This document shows, piece by piece, positions 1 to 5,494 of a stretch of 6,231 nucleotides of DNA. Source of the stretch: an uncultured Bacilli bacterium (GTDB lineage Bacteria; Bacillota_I; Bacilli_A; RF39; UBA660); the NCBI GenBank assembly GCA_947630935.1, contig CANRJL010000062.1, positions 1-6,231 on the forward strand. Reading direction: 5' to 3'. Within the stretch, counting starts at the first letter, position 1, and every line of letters starts with the position of its first letter. Made by a program: the position numbers and the translations under genes. Below the pieces are notes generated by a model that saw nothing but the letters and a program-made list of their open reading frames with translations, was not told where the DNA came from and made no database searches.

Positions 1-43
1 ACAAAGTGTAAAGTAAATTTCTATTTTAATTTGCACATTTTGT
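1..43 (+). other. Weak AT-rich hairpin, possible terminator of an upstream gene
   Basis: Bases 1-9 pair with 35-43 (nine pairs, one G-T), and bases 15-19 pair with 28-32, leaving an 8-base loop. T-rich sequence follows from 43 to about 60. This could be the terminator of a gene lying left of the window. AT-rich DNA often forms such hairpins by chance and the stem has few G-C pairs, so the call is weak. The first 20 codons of frame 1 are open up to a TAA at 61-63, but nothing recognisable is encoded. No other gene is seen in bases 1-166. Confidence 0.25.
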
Positions 44-100
44 TTATTCTTTTGTTATTTTAATTTTTTAAATTATACATACTTTTTCAGGTGTTCTCTA

Positions 101-133
101 TTGACTCAAGGGGGGGGGGTATTATGTTATAAT
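101..133 (+). promoter_or_regulatory. Sigma-A-type promoter with a G10 tract in its spacer, likely phase-variable
   Basis: A good -35 box, TTGACT, lies at 101-106. A perfect -10 box, TATAAT, lies at 128-133 and is preceded by TG at 125-126, making an extended -10. The spacer is 21 bp: CAA, ten consecutive G (110-119), then eight AT-rich bases. The usual optimum is about 17 bp, so this allele is predicted to be weak, helped only by the extended -10. Losing three or four G would restore an 18- or 17-bp spacer. Transcription should start near 140, giving a leader of about 26 nt before the ATG at 167. No other 17-bp-spaced -35 is visible: bases 105-110 read CTCAAG. Control of promoter strength by spacer homopolymer length is well known, for example at Neisseria porA and opc. 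Confidence 0.75.
110..119 (+). repeat. Homopolymeric G10 tract
   Basis: Ten uninterrupted G residues sit in an extremely AT-rich intergenic region. The longest other G run I see in the window is six, at 1979-1984. Long mononucleotide runs slip during replication. Located between -35 and -10, each gain or loss changes promoter spacing by one base pair and rotates the two boxes relative to each other. Confidence 0.9.
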
Positions 134-157
134 TTTTTCTATAAAGGATAGAAAAGA
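133..157 (+). promoter_or_regulatory. Inverted repeat over the transcription start, candidate operator
   Basis: Bases 133-142 pair with 148-157 (ten pairs, one of them G-T, the inner eight perfect) around a 5-base centre, AAAGG. The dyad begins at the last base of the -10 box and covers the predicted start near 140. A transcript starting there would lack most of the left arm, so an RNA hairpin is unlikely from this promoter and a DNA operator is the better reading. A longer read-through transcript could form the hairpin, and its right arm would partly cover the ribosome binding site (GAG at 156-158). Both arms are AT-rich, so chance cannot be excluded. Confidence 0.4.
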
Positions 158-166
158 GAATAACAA

Positions 167-1333
167 ATGAAGCTAAAAAAGTTAGAAAAAAATAAGGTTA
201 AAAAAGTATTGTTGTTAGTAATCTTTGGGATAGTATTTCTTATAATAGGTATATTTATAGATAAAACATTTTCACTATATCAAGTAAATAAAAGTTTTGA
301 ATTTGTGAATGGTAAAGTAAATTACTATGGTCATAGTGATGTCTATTTTGCATATTATAATGGAAGTACTTGGTTAGATGAAATTCCTAAGAAAAACAAT
401 ACTGATAATTTAACCTTTGAGAAAGCTGTATGTGATAATGATGCAACAATTGAATGGAATTATGAAGAATGGACACCAAAAGTTAAGAATTTAACCAAAG
501 CTAAAACCAGATGTTCCTTATATTTTAAAAAAGAAGAAATGAATAATATTTCAACATGTGGCAAAAGTGGAACAAATGCAGCAACCTGTATTAAAAATGA
601 AGCAAGTAAAGATACTACCAATTTAGCGAATGATAATACAAGTGATAAAAATATTAGATACATTGGAGCAAATCCGAATAATTATGTGCGCTTTAATAAT
701 GAACTATGGAGAATTATTGGGGTTATGAACAATATTAAATCAACTTTAGATGGTACTGGTGAAAGTAGATTAAAAATTATTAGAAACGATACTATTGGTA
801 ATATTAAATGGGATAGTAGCAATAGTAGCGATTGGACAACAGCAACTTTAAAAGAAGTGCTGCAATATCAAGCTGTAGCTAAATCAAGTTTAATAGATAA
901 TACGGTGTGGAGTTTAGGAGAAAATAATACAGCTACTACAAGTGCTGGAGCTTATTATATAGCAGAACATGGAACACTTCATTATGGAAATAACCCAACG
1001 ACATGGATAGGAAAAGTAGGTTTAATGTCACCAAGTGATTATGGTTATGGTGTTGGTGGAAGTATAAGAGGAACTTGTTTATCTTCAAATTTAACTAGTT
1101 ATAATACAAATGATTGTAGTACTAATGACTGGTTATATATTACTAATTTATTTCAATGGACAATGATGTCAAGGTCTAATGATGCATCTATATATTATAT
1201 AGCTGGCAATGGAATTTTGCATTATAGTATTCCAAATAATGGTGCTGATGTGCGACCTGTTGTCTATTTAAAGTCGTCAGTTAAGATAATATCTGGGAAT
1301 GGAACTAGTCAATTTCCTTATGAGCTTGCTTGA
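167..1333 (+). CDS. Membrane-anchored surface protein with C-type-lectin/FGE-like C-terminal region, uncharacterised family
   Basis: This 388-residue protein has no assigned function. A Lys-rich cytoplasmic start (residues 1-13) and one hydrophobic segment (about 14-32) without a clear signal-peptidase site suggest a type II signal anchor with the rest outside the cell. Residues 44-120 form a small N-terminal module (VYFAYY at 59-64, TRCSLYF at 114-120). A linker rich in Asn, Thr and Ser follows. Residues about 164-388 form a second domain with NYVRFNNELWRIIGVM at 172-187, VGLMSPSDYGYG at 284-295 and DVRPVVYLKS at 361-370. From memory, this pattern recurs in many paralogous proteins of uncultured gut Firmicutes, and the VRPV-YL ending recalls FGE-sulfatase/C-type-lectin folds; I could not verify this by search. 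The six cysteines fall as close pairs (89/116, 131/141, 304/317), which suits extracellular disulfides. The ATG is the first start after an in-frame TAA at 161-163, with a modest GAG ribosome site 8 nt upstream. TGA is the stop and a terminator follows, so the gene is its own transcription unit. Confidence 0.75.
   Translation: MKLKKLEKNKVKKVLLLVIFGIVFLIIGIFIDKTFSLYQVNKSFEFVNGKVNYYGHSDVYFAYYNGSTWLDEIPKKNNTDNLTFEKAVCDNDATIEWNYEEWTPKVKNLTKAKTRCSLYFKKEEMNNISTCGKSGTNAATCIKNEASKDTTNLANDNTSDKNIRYIGANPNNYVRFNNELWRIIGVMNNIKSTLDGTGESRLKIIRNDTIGNIKWDSSNSSDWTTATLKEVLQYQAVAKSSLIDNTVWSLGENNTATTSAGAYYIAEHGTLHYGNNPTTWIGKVGLMSPSDYGYGVGGSIRGTCLSSNLTSYNTNDCSTNDWLYITNLFQWTMMSRSNDASIYYIAGNGILHYSIPNNGADVRPVVYLKSSVKIISGNGTSQFPYELA
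950..1225 (+). repeat. Short internal protein-level repeat in the surface protein
   Basis: Residues 263-273 (YYIAEHGTLHY, bases 953-985) resemble residues 343-353 (YYIAGNGILHY, bases 1193-1225), with 8 of 11 positions identical. The DNA is also partly alike: TATTATATAGC occurs in both. This may reflect a duplicated beta-strand motif, local gene conversion, or convergence between two strands of one domain. The second copy lies in the C-terminal stretch that I expect to be the most variable part of the family. Confidence 0.5.
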
Positions 1334-1345
1334 TTATTGTTTTCT

Positions 1346-1380
1346 AAAATAGTAATTGTTAGTTTTGCTATTTTTTTTCT
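1346..1380 (+). terminator. Rho-independent terminator after the surface-protein gene
   Basis: AAAATAG at 1346-1352 pairs with CTATTTT at 1368-1374. The stem can extend inward by one T-G and two A-T pairs, leaving a 9-base loop (1356-1364). Eight T residues run from 1371 to 1378. The stem starts 12 bases after the TGA stop at 1331-1333. Its few G-C pairs suit an AT-rich genome, and strength may be moderate. It separates the phase-variable surface-protein unit from the polysaccharide operon. Confidence 0.7.
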
Positions 1381-1391
1381 TTAAAATAGGT

Positions 1392-1397
1392 TATAAT
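1392..1397 (+). promoter_or_regulatory. -10 box of the polysaccharide operon promoter
   Basis: A perfect TATAAT lies 23 bases upstream of the ATG at 1421, with an expected start near 1404 and a leader of about 17 nt. There is no good -35 at 17 bp: bases 1369-1374 read TATTTT. A partial TTGCTA at 1365-1370 would give a 21-bp spacer. The upstream promoter region overlaps the T-tract of the preceding terminator. It is placed correctly for the operon, but the missing -35 lowers confidence. Confidence 0.5.
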
Positions 1398-1420
1398 AAG
1401 GAAAAGAAAGAAGTGAGCTT

Positions 1421-2491
1421 ATGAATTTAGGTATTAATGGTTCTAATATTACTATGATTTTGTTAGTAACTTTTGTATCTAGTTTAATTTTAGTACCTAT
1501 TATGCGCAAAATAGCTCTTCATATTGGTTCGGTAGATTATCCGGGAAAACATCATATAAATCAGGAACCTATTCCTACTTTAGGGGGAGTTGCTATCTTT
1601 TTTTCCTTTTTGCTTGGTTATATGATTTTTGCAAGAAGTAGTGTGGAAATGATTGCAATATTAATTGGTAGTTTTGTTATATTATTTACGGGAATTGTTG
1701 ATGATATAAAGCCTATTTCGGCAAAATATCAATTTATTGGTCAAATGATTGCTTGTTTGATTATTATTTTATATGGTCATATTACAATAGATAGGTTTAC
1801 GATTTTAGGTATTCATTTTGTTTTTGCTAGTCCTTTTAGAGAACTTATTACTTTATTATTTATGTTAGTTATTATTAATGCTATTGATTTATCTGATGGA
1901 CTTGATGGTTTAAGTTCGGGAATTAGTACTATTTATTTTGTTACAATTATGATTATTGCAATATTACTTAAACGAGTTGGGGGGATAGATACAACTATTT
2001 CTTTACTAATGATTGGTAGTTTGTTAGGTTTTTTAGTTTATAATTTTCCACCAGCAATGATTTATGTGGGTGATTCGGGAAGTAATTTTATGGGTTTATT
2101 AATAGCTACAACAGCGGTTTTAGGTTTTAAATTAGCTACTTTTACTTCTTTATTAATTCCGTTAGCAATTTTAGCTACACCAATTATTGATGTTGTTTTA
2201 TCAATTTTGCGAAGAGGTTTAAAAAAGAAAAACCCTTTTACTAACCCAGATAAAGACCATTTGCATCATCAATTATTAAAAATGAAATTTTCAAAACGAA
2301 GTTCGTTATTAATTATTTATTTAATAAATATGTTATTTTCAGCTGTTTCAATTTTATATGCAGTTGGCAATGTAACTTATGCTATTGTTTTGTATATTTG
2401 TTTAATGATTGTTTTCTTGTTTATTGTATTAAAAACTGATATTTTATTTACAAGAAGAAAGGATAAGGAACATGGAGAAACTGATAAATAA
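1421..2491 (+). CDS. tagO: Undecaprenyl-phosphate GlcNAc-1-phosphate transferase, TagO/WecA family
   Basis: This polytopic enzyme (356 residues, about 10-11 membrane segments, usual family length) is predicted to transfer GlcNAc-1-phosphate from UDP-GlcNAc to undecaprenyl phosphate on the cytoplasmic face, the first step of wall teichoic acid or wall polysaccharide synthesis. The family motifs appear in order: a cytoplasmic loop with DYPGKHH (39-45) and PTLGG (52-56), the metal-binding pair D94-D95 in GIVDDIKP, NAIDLSDGLDGL (153-164), YVGDSGS (215-221) and HLHH (280-283). The HLHH motif and overall pattern favour TagO/WecA over MraY; the exact sugar cannot be proved from sequence. One oddity is Asp156, where most relatives have Asn (NAxNLxDG). 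The start is the ATG at 1421 behind a purine-rich AGAAGTGAG stretch. It is the first gene of the operon, and its last 20 bases overlap the next gene. G6 occurs at 1979-1984 within Gly187-Gly188. Confidence 0.9.
   Translation: MNLGINGSNITMILLVTFVSSLILVPIMRKIALHIGSVDYPGKHHINQEPIPTLGGVAIFFSFLLGYMIFARSSVEMIAILIGSFVILFTGIVDDIKPISAKYQFIGQMIACLIIILYGHITIDRFTILGIHFVFASPFRELITLLFMLVIINAIDLSDGLDGLSSGISTIYFVTIMIIAILLKRVGGIDTTISLLMIGSLLGFLVYNFPPAMIYVGDSGSNFMGLLIATTAVLGFKLATFTSLLIPLAILATPIIDVVLSILRRGLKKKNPFTNPDKDHLHHQLLKMKFSKRSSLLIIYLINMLFSAVSILYAVGNVTYAIVLYICLMIVFLFIVLKTDILFTRRKDKEHGETDK
2456..2463 (+). promoter_or_regulatory. Strong ribosome binding site that fixes the start of the fusion gene
   Basis: AGAAAGGA lies inside the end of the tagO-like gene, 8 nt before the ATG at 2472. 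This supports that ATG and genuine translational coupling through the 20-base overlap. A second AAGGA at 2465-2469 is too close to the ATG to be the main site. Confidence 0.7.
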
Positions 2492-4637
2492 ATTAAATTT
2501 AACAATCAATAATCATAAAGAAAATTTAGTGGTTGGCTTCTTTTTTCTTTTTTCTTTTTTAGATTTTGCTTTTTCTTTTGTTACAAATATTTCATTAGTG
2601 CCAATTTATTTAGGAATTTTATTTTTATTTATTTGGTTAAGTTTGTTTAGAAAGAAAGAATATCAAAAGTTTTTATTATATTTTGTTATTTATCTGTTTT
2701 TTAAAATTATTTTAATGTTTTTTGCTAATAATTATTCAACTTTAAATGTGATAATTTCGATATTTCTTTTACCATTTTTATTACTATGGGGAAAAGATTG
2801 TTCTTTAAGTAATAAGAAAATTGGTATTTTAGCTTTTTTTGGTTATTTAATTATAGTTTTGGCTTGTGCAATTTTTTCGTATTCTTATGATGTTACTTCT
2901 TATCAAATAGCTCTTTTATGCTTATTACCATTGACTTTGCATTATTTTGTAAATCATCCTAATTGGTTGTTAAAAATTGGTGTTTTGATTTCTTTAATTA
3001 TTAGTTTTATTTATTTAAAATCAATTGCTTTGCTGTTTTTATTTATTATTACTTTCTTTTATAGTGTTTTGCAAAATATTTTTAAAAAGAAGAATTATTT
3101 GGGTTTGCCATTTTTAATATTGTTTATGGTAGTAGTAGGCTTTTTTATTTTGACAAATTTATCTAGTATATTATCATATTTTAATATTGAAAGTATGCGT
3201 TTTTATGATTTTTTTGATTTAAAACATTCTGAAATTATTTTCTTTAATGGCCAGTTTGCTTCTAATTCTATATTTTCAGTTTTGGTTGGTTTTCCTTTTG
3301 AAGCTTCTTTTTCCACCGATATTTTGACAATTTGGCAAGTAACAGGTATTTTTGGTTTAATATTATATTTATATTTGATGTATAAGGCTTTAAAAAAGAT
3401 TAAATTAAGAGGTATTTATTCTGTTAGCTTTTGGTTTGTTGTACTTTTTAGTTTTATTAATGGAAATATTTTATTAAGTGGTTATACTTGTTTTTGGTTA
3501 TTTTATTTAGTTATGAATTTTCATGCTTCTCTTTTAGAAAAGAAAAAGATACTTATTGTGTCTAATATGTATCCAAGTAGACTTGCAAAGCATTATGGAG
3601 CTTTTGTTAAAAATATGGTTGTTAGTTTAAGAGATTTAGGATATAAGGTATCAGTTAGCTCCATGACAAAGCATCGTTTCTTTATTACTAAATTATTTTT
3701 TTATAGTTTCTTTTATTTAAAAAGTTTTTTATATTCTTTTTGGGGAGATTATGACTATGTAATTGTTCATTTTATTTCTCATAGTACGTTGCCTGTATGG
3801 TTAGGGCTTTTGTTCTCACCTCGAGTCAAATTAATATTAAATGCTCATGGTAATGATTTAGTGGCTGATTATGCTTATGAAGAAAAAAATATTTTAAAAA
3901 CACGTTTCTTTTTGAAAAAAGCTGATAAAGTTATTGTTTCATCACATTATTTTAAAGATTGTTTACTTCGTGATTATGCTTATCCATCTTCGCAGGTAAT
4001 TATTTATCCAGCTGGGGGAATAAATTTAGCTTGTTTTACAGATATAGACCAAAATAAAGCTAAAGAAAAATTAGGTTTAGATGTAAATATGACATATTTT
4101 GGTAGTGTTTTACGTTTGGAAAAAGATAAAGGTTATGATACTCTTTTAGAAGCAATTTATTTATTAAAAGAAGAAGCCTTTAATAAAAAGACTAAATGGG
4201 TTATTATTGGTGATGGAAATGAAAGAAAAGAATTTTGGAATTTAGTTAAAAAATATCGATTAGAAGATTTAATTATTCAAAAAGATTTTGTTTATCAAGA
4301 AGAATTGAATTTATATTATAATGCTTTTGATTTATTTATATTTCCGACAAAAAGAAAAAGTGAATCACTTGGTTTGGTGGGACTAGAAGCTATGGCTTGT
4401 AAAACTTTTGTAATTGGTTGTGACTTGTATGGCCCTAGTGAATATCTTGTTGCAAAAGTTAATTCGTTAACTTATCAAAATACTAAAACTGGAAAAGAGC
4501 TGGCTAAAAGAATTTTAGAATATAATTCTTTGACCGAATCGCAAAAAAAAGAAATAATTAATAATGGTTATTTGACAGCTTTGACTTTTCAAAAAGATGC
4601 TGTTGTTTCTACATTAGTAGATATGTTTGGAGAATAA
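2472..4637 (+). CDS. Fusion of polymerase-like membrane region and GT4 glycosyltransferase
   Basis: This 721-residue protein has two parts. Residues about 19-352 are strongly hydrophobic, with around 11-12 membrane segments and a larger loop at about 236-287. The stretch STDILTIWQVTGIFGLILYL (281-300) has the look of late segments in Wzy polymerases or O-antigen ligases, but no catalytic residue can be named, so this half is assigned by outline only. Residues about 357-721 are a GT-B, GT4-family transferase: NMYPS (365-369) and GAFVKNM (376-382) in the N-lobe, NAHGNDL (457-463), GSVLRLEKDKG (544-554), IIGDG (578-582), and the E-x7-E motif E631...E639. The reading frame is unbroken. Met348 (base 3513) has no convincing ribosome site, so a true fusion is favoured over two genes. 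The GT lobe should be cytoplasmic. It likely adds a sugar to the lipid-linked glycan whose chain the membrane half may polymerise or transfer. The codon region 23-30 holds a 3 x 7-bp repeat. The stop is 3 bases before the next gene. Confidence 0.75.
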   Translation: MEKLINKLNLTINNHKENLVVGFFFLFSFLDFAFSFVTNISLVPIYLGILFLFIWLSLFRKKEYQKFLLYFVIYLFFKIILMFFANNYSTLNVIISIFLLPFLLLWGKDCSLSNKKIGILAFFGYLIIVLACAIFSYSYDVTSYQIALLCLLPLTLHYFVNHPNWLLKIGVLISLIISFIYLKSIALLFLFIITFFYSVLQNIFKKKNYLGLPFLILFMVVVGFFILTNLSSILSYFNIESMRFYDFFDLKHSEIIFFNGQFASNSIFSVLVGFPFEASFSTDILTIWQVTGIFGLILYLYLMYKALKKIKLRGIYSVSFWFVVLFSFINGNILLSGYTCFWLFYLVMNFHASLLEKKKILIVSNMYPSRLAKHYGAFVKNMVVSLRDLGYKVSVSSMTKHRFFITKLFFYSFFYLKSFLYSFWGDYDYVIVHFISHSTLPVWLGLLFSPRVKLILNAHGNDLVADYAYEEKNILKTRFFLKKADKVIVSSHYFKDCLLRDYAYPSSQVIIYPAGGINLACFTDIDQNKAKEKLGLDVNMTYFGSVLRLEKDKGYDTLLEAIYLLKEEAFNKKTKWVIIGDGNERKEFWNLVKKYRLEDLIIQKDFVYQEELNLYYNAFDLFIFPTKRKSESLGLVGLEAMACKTFVIGCDLYGPSEYLVAKVNSLTYQNTKTGKELAKRILEYNSLTESQKKEIINNGYLTALTFQKDAVVSTLVDMFGE
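2540..2560 (+). repeat. Perfect 3 x 7-bp tandem repeat CTTTTTT inside the fusion gene
   Basis: C2540, C2547 and C2554 are each followed by exactly six T, giving three identical 7-bp units. They encode hydrophobic residues of the first membrane segment, about residues 23-30. Because 7 is not a multiple of three, gain or loss of one unit shifts the frame near the start of the gene. The next in-frame Met is residue 82, already inside the membrane region. Three units is short for a contingency repeat, and T-rich codons are common here. Confidence 0.75.
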
Positions 4638-4640
4638 ATT

Positions 4641-5486
4641 ATGAAAACAGGAATGATTATTTTAAATTATAATGATGTTGAAAATACTAAAAAAATGTTA
4701 AATTTAGTTAAAGATTATAAATGTTTAAATATTATTGTCGTAGTAGATAATTGCAGTACTGATAATTCTTTAAGGGAGTTAAAAAAATATGAATCAGCAA
4801 AAATTGTGATTTTGGAAGCTAAAAAGAATTTAGGATATGCTTATGGAAATAATATTGGTTTAAAATATTTAGAAGAAAGTGGTAAAGGGGAATTAGCTAT
4901 TATTGCTAACCCTGATGTTGAAGTTTCGGAAAGTGTTATAAATGAATTAATAAATGATTTTAAAGAAAATAAACATATTTCTTTTCTAGGACCTAAAATA
5001 TTAGAAAATGGTTTTATATATCGGGGTTGGAAATGTCCTAATTTCTTTACTGATTTAGTATCTAATATAACTTTTTTTCATCGTTTAAGTAATAAAATGC
5101 TTAAGTATCCTAAAGAATATTATAATCAAGCTTTAACTAAAGTAGAAGTTATTCATGGTTGTTTTATGATGGGACGAATAAAAGATTTTAAGAAAGTTAA
5201 TTATTTTGATACTCATACTTTCTTATACTATGAAGAAAATATATTAGCTAAAAAAGCCATGATGAAAAATTTAGAAACATATGTTGATAACCGGGTAGCA
5301 GTTAAACATAATTTGTCTTTATCAGTAGATAAGAGTTTAAATAAAGTTAAAAAGTATAAAATATTAAAGAGTAGCGAGTTTTATTATGAAAAAGAATATA
5401 ATCATTTAAATAAATTAGGAATGTTCTTTTTGAAGTTATTTTACTATCTTAGTTTAGGTATAGCTTATTTAACATTTTGGATTTGA
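4641..5486 (+). CDS. GT2-family glycosyltransferase, rhamnosyltransferase-like
   Basis: This 281-residue enzyme has a GT-A fold, close to the usual length for WbbL/RgpB-like transferases. The nucleotide-sugar motifs are visible: IILNYND (6-12), VVVDNCSTDNS (33-43, with D36 and D41), NLGYAYGNN (63-71), and ANPDVEV (89-95) in the place of the metal-binding DXD. HGCFMMG (172-178) and FLYYEEN (194-200) correspond to the acceptor-side G-C-F and FLYFED-like motifs, with E198/E199 as candidate catalytic residues. A hydrophobic tail (about 258-281) may bind the membrane. The overall pattern is most like rhamnosyltransferases of surface polysaccharides, but the sugar and linkage are not provable from sequence. 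The ribosome site GGAG at 4629-4632 lies in the end of the preceding gene, with a 3-base gap, so coupling is likely. The TGA stop leads directly into the next ribosome site. Confidence 0.85.
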   Translation: MKTGMIILNYNDVENTKKMLNLVKDYKCLNIIVVVDNCSTDNSLRELKKYESAKIVILEAKKNLGYAYGNNIGLKYLEESGKGELAIIANPDVEVSESVINELINDFKENKHISFLGPKILENGFIYRGWKCPNFFTDLVSNITFFHRLSNKMLKYPKEYYNQALTKVEVIHGCFMMGRIKDFKKVNYFDTHTFLYYEENILAKKAMMKNLETYVDNRVAVKHNLSLSVDKSLNKVKKYKILKSSEFYYEKEYNHLNKLGMFFLKLFYYLSLGIAYLTFWI

Positions 5487-5493
5487 GGTGAGG
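5485..5493 (+). promoter_or_regulatory. Ribosome binding site overlapping the previous stop
   Basis: GAGGTGAGG starts inside the TGA stop of the GT2 gene and ends 2 bases before the ATG at 5495. The GAGG core at 5485-5488 gives a 6-base spacing. It fixes the start of the last gene and shows that TGA is read as stop here. Confidence 0.75.
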
Positions 5494-5494
5494 T

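Noticed and set aside
110..119. G-quadruplex formed by the G10 run
   Set aside because: A single run with no nearby partner G-runs cannot easily fold into an intramolecular quadruplex. Slippage in the promoter spacer explains the position better.
61..166. Invertible (recombinase-flipped) promoter
   Set aside because: I see no pair of inverted repeats flanking the -35/-10 boxes and no recombinase gene in the window. The only dyad lies downstream of the -10 with a 5-base centre.
175..207. A6-A7 runs in the first codons of the surface-protein gene as slippage sites
   Set aside because: Lys-rich N-termini in AT-rich genomes routinely have such runs (AAA codons), and similar A7-A8 runs occur in the other genes.
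460..663. 67-codon open frame on the minus strand inside the surface-protein gene
   Set aside because: It lies wholly antisense to a well-supported gene, has no convincing ribosome site and encodes only a generic hydrophobic string that arises from A-rich sense codons.
1165..1262. Diversity-generating retroelement variable region with local template repeat
   Set aside because: No near-repeat of this segment and no reverse transcriptase is present in the window. It is kept only as a hypothesis to test genome-wide.
3513..4637. Separate GT4 gene starting at Met348 of the fusion
   Set aside because: There is no ribosome binding site before base 3513 and no stop separates the halves, so a single fusion product is the simpler reading.
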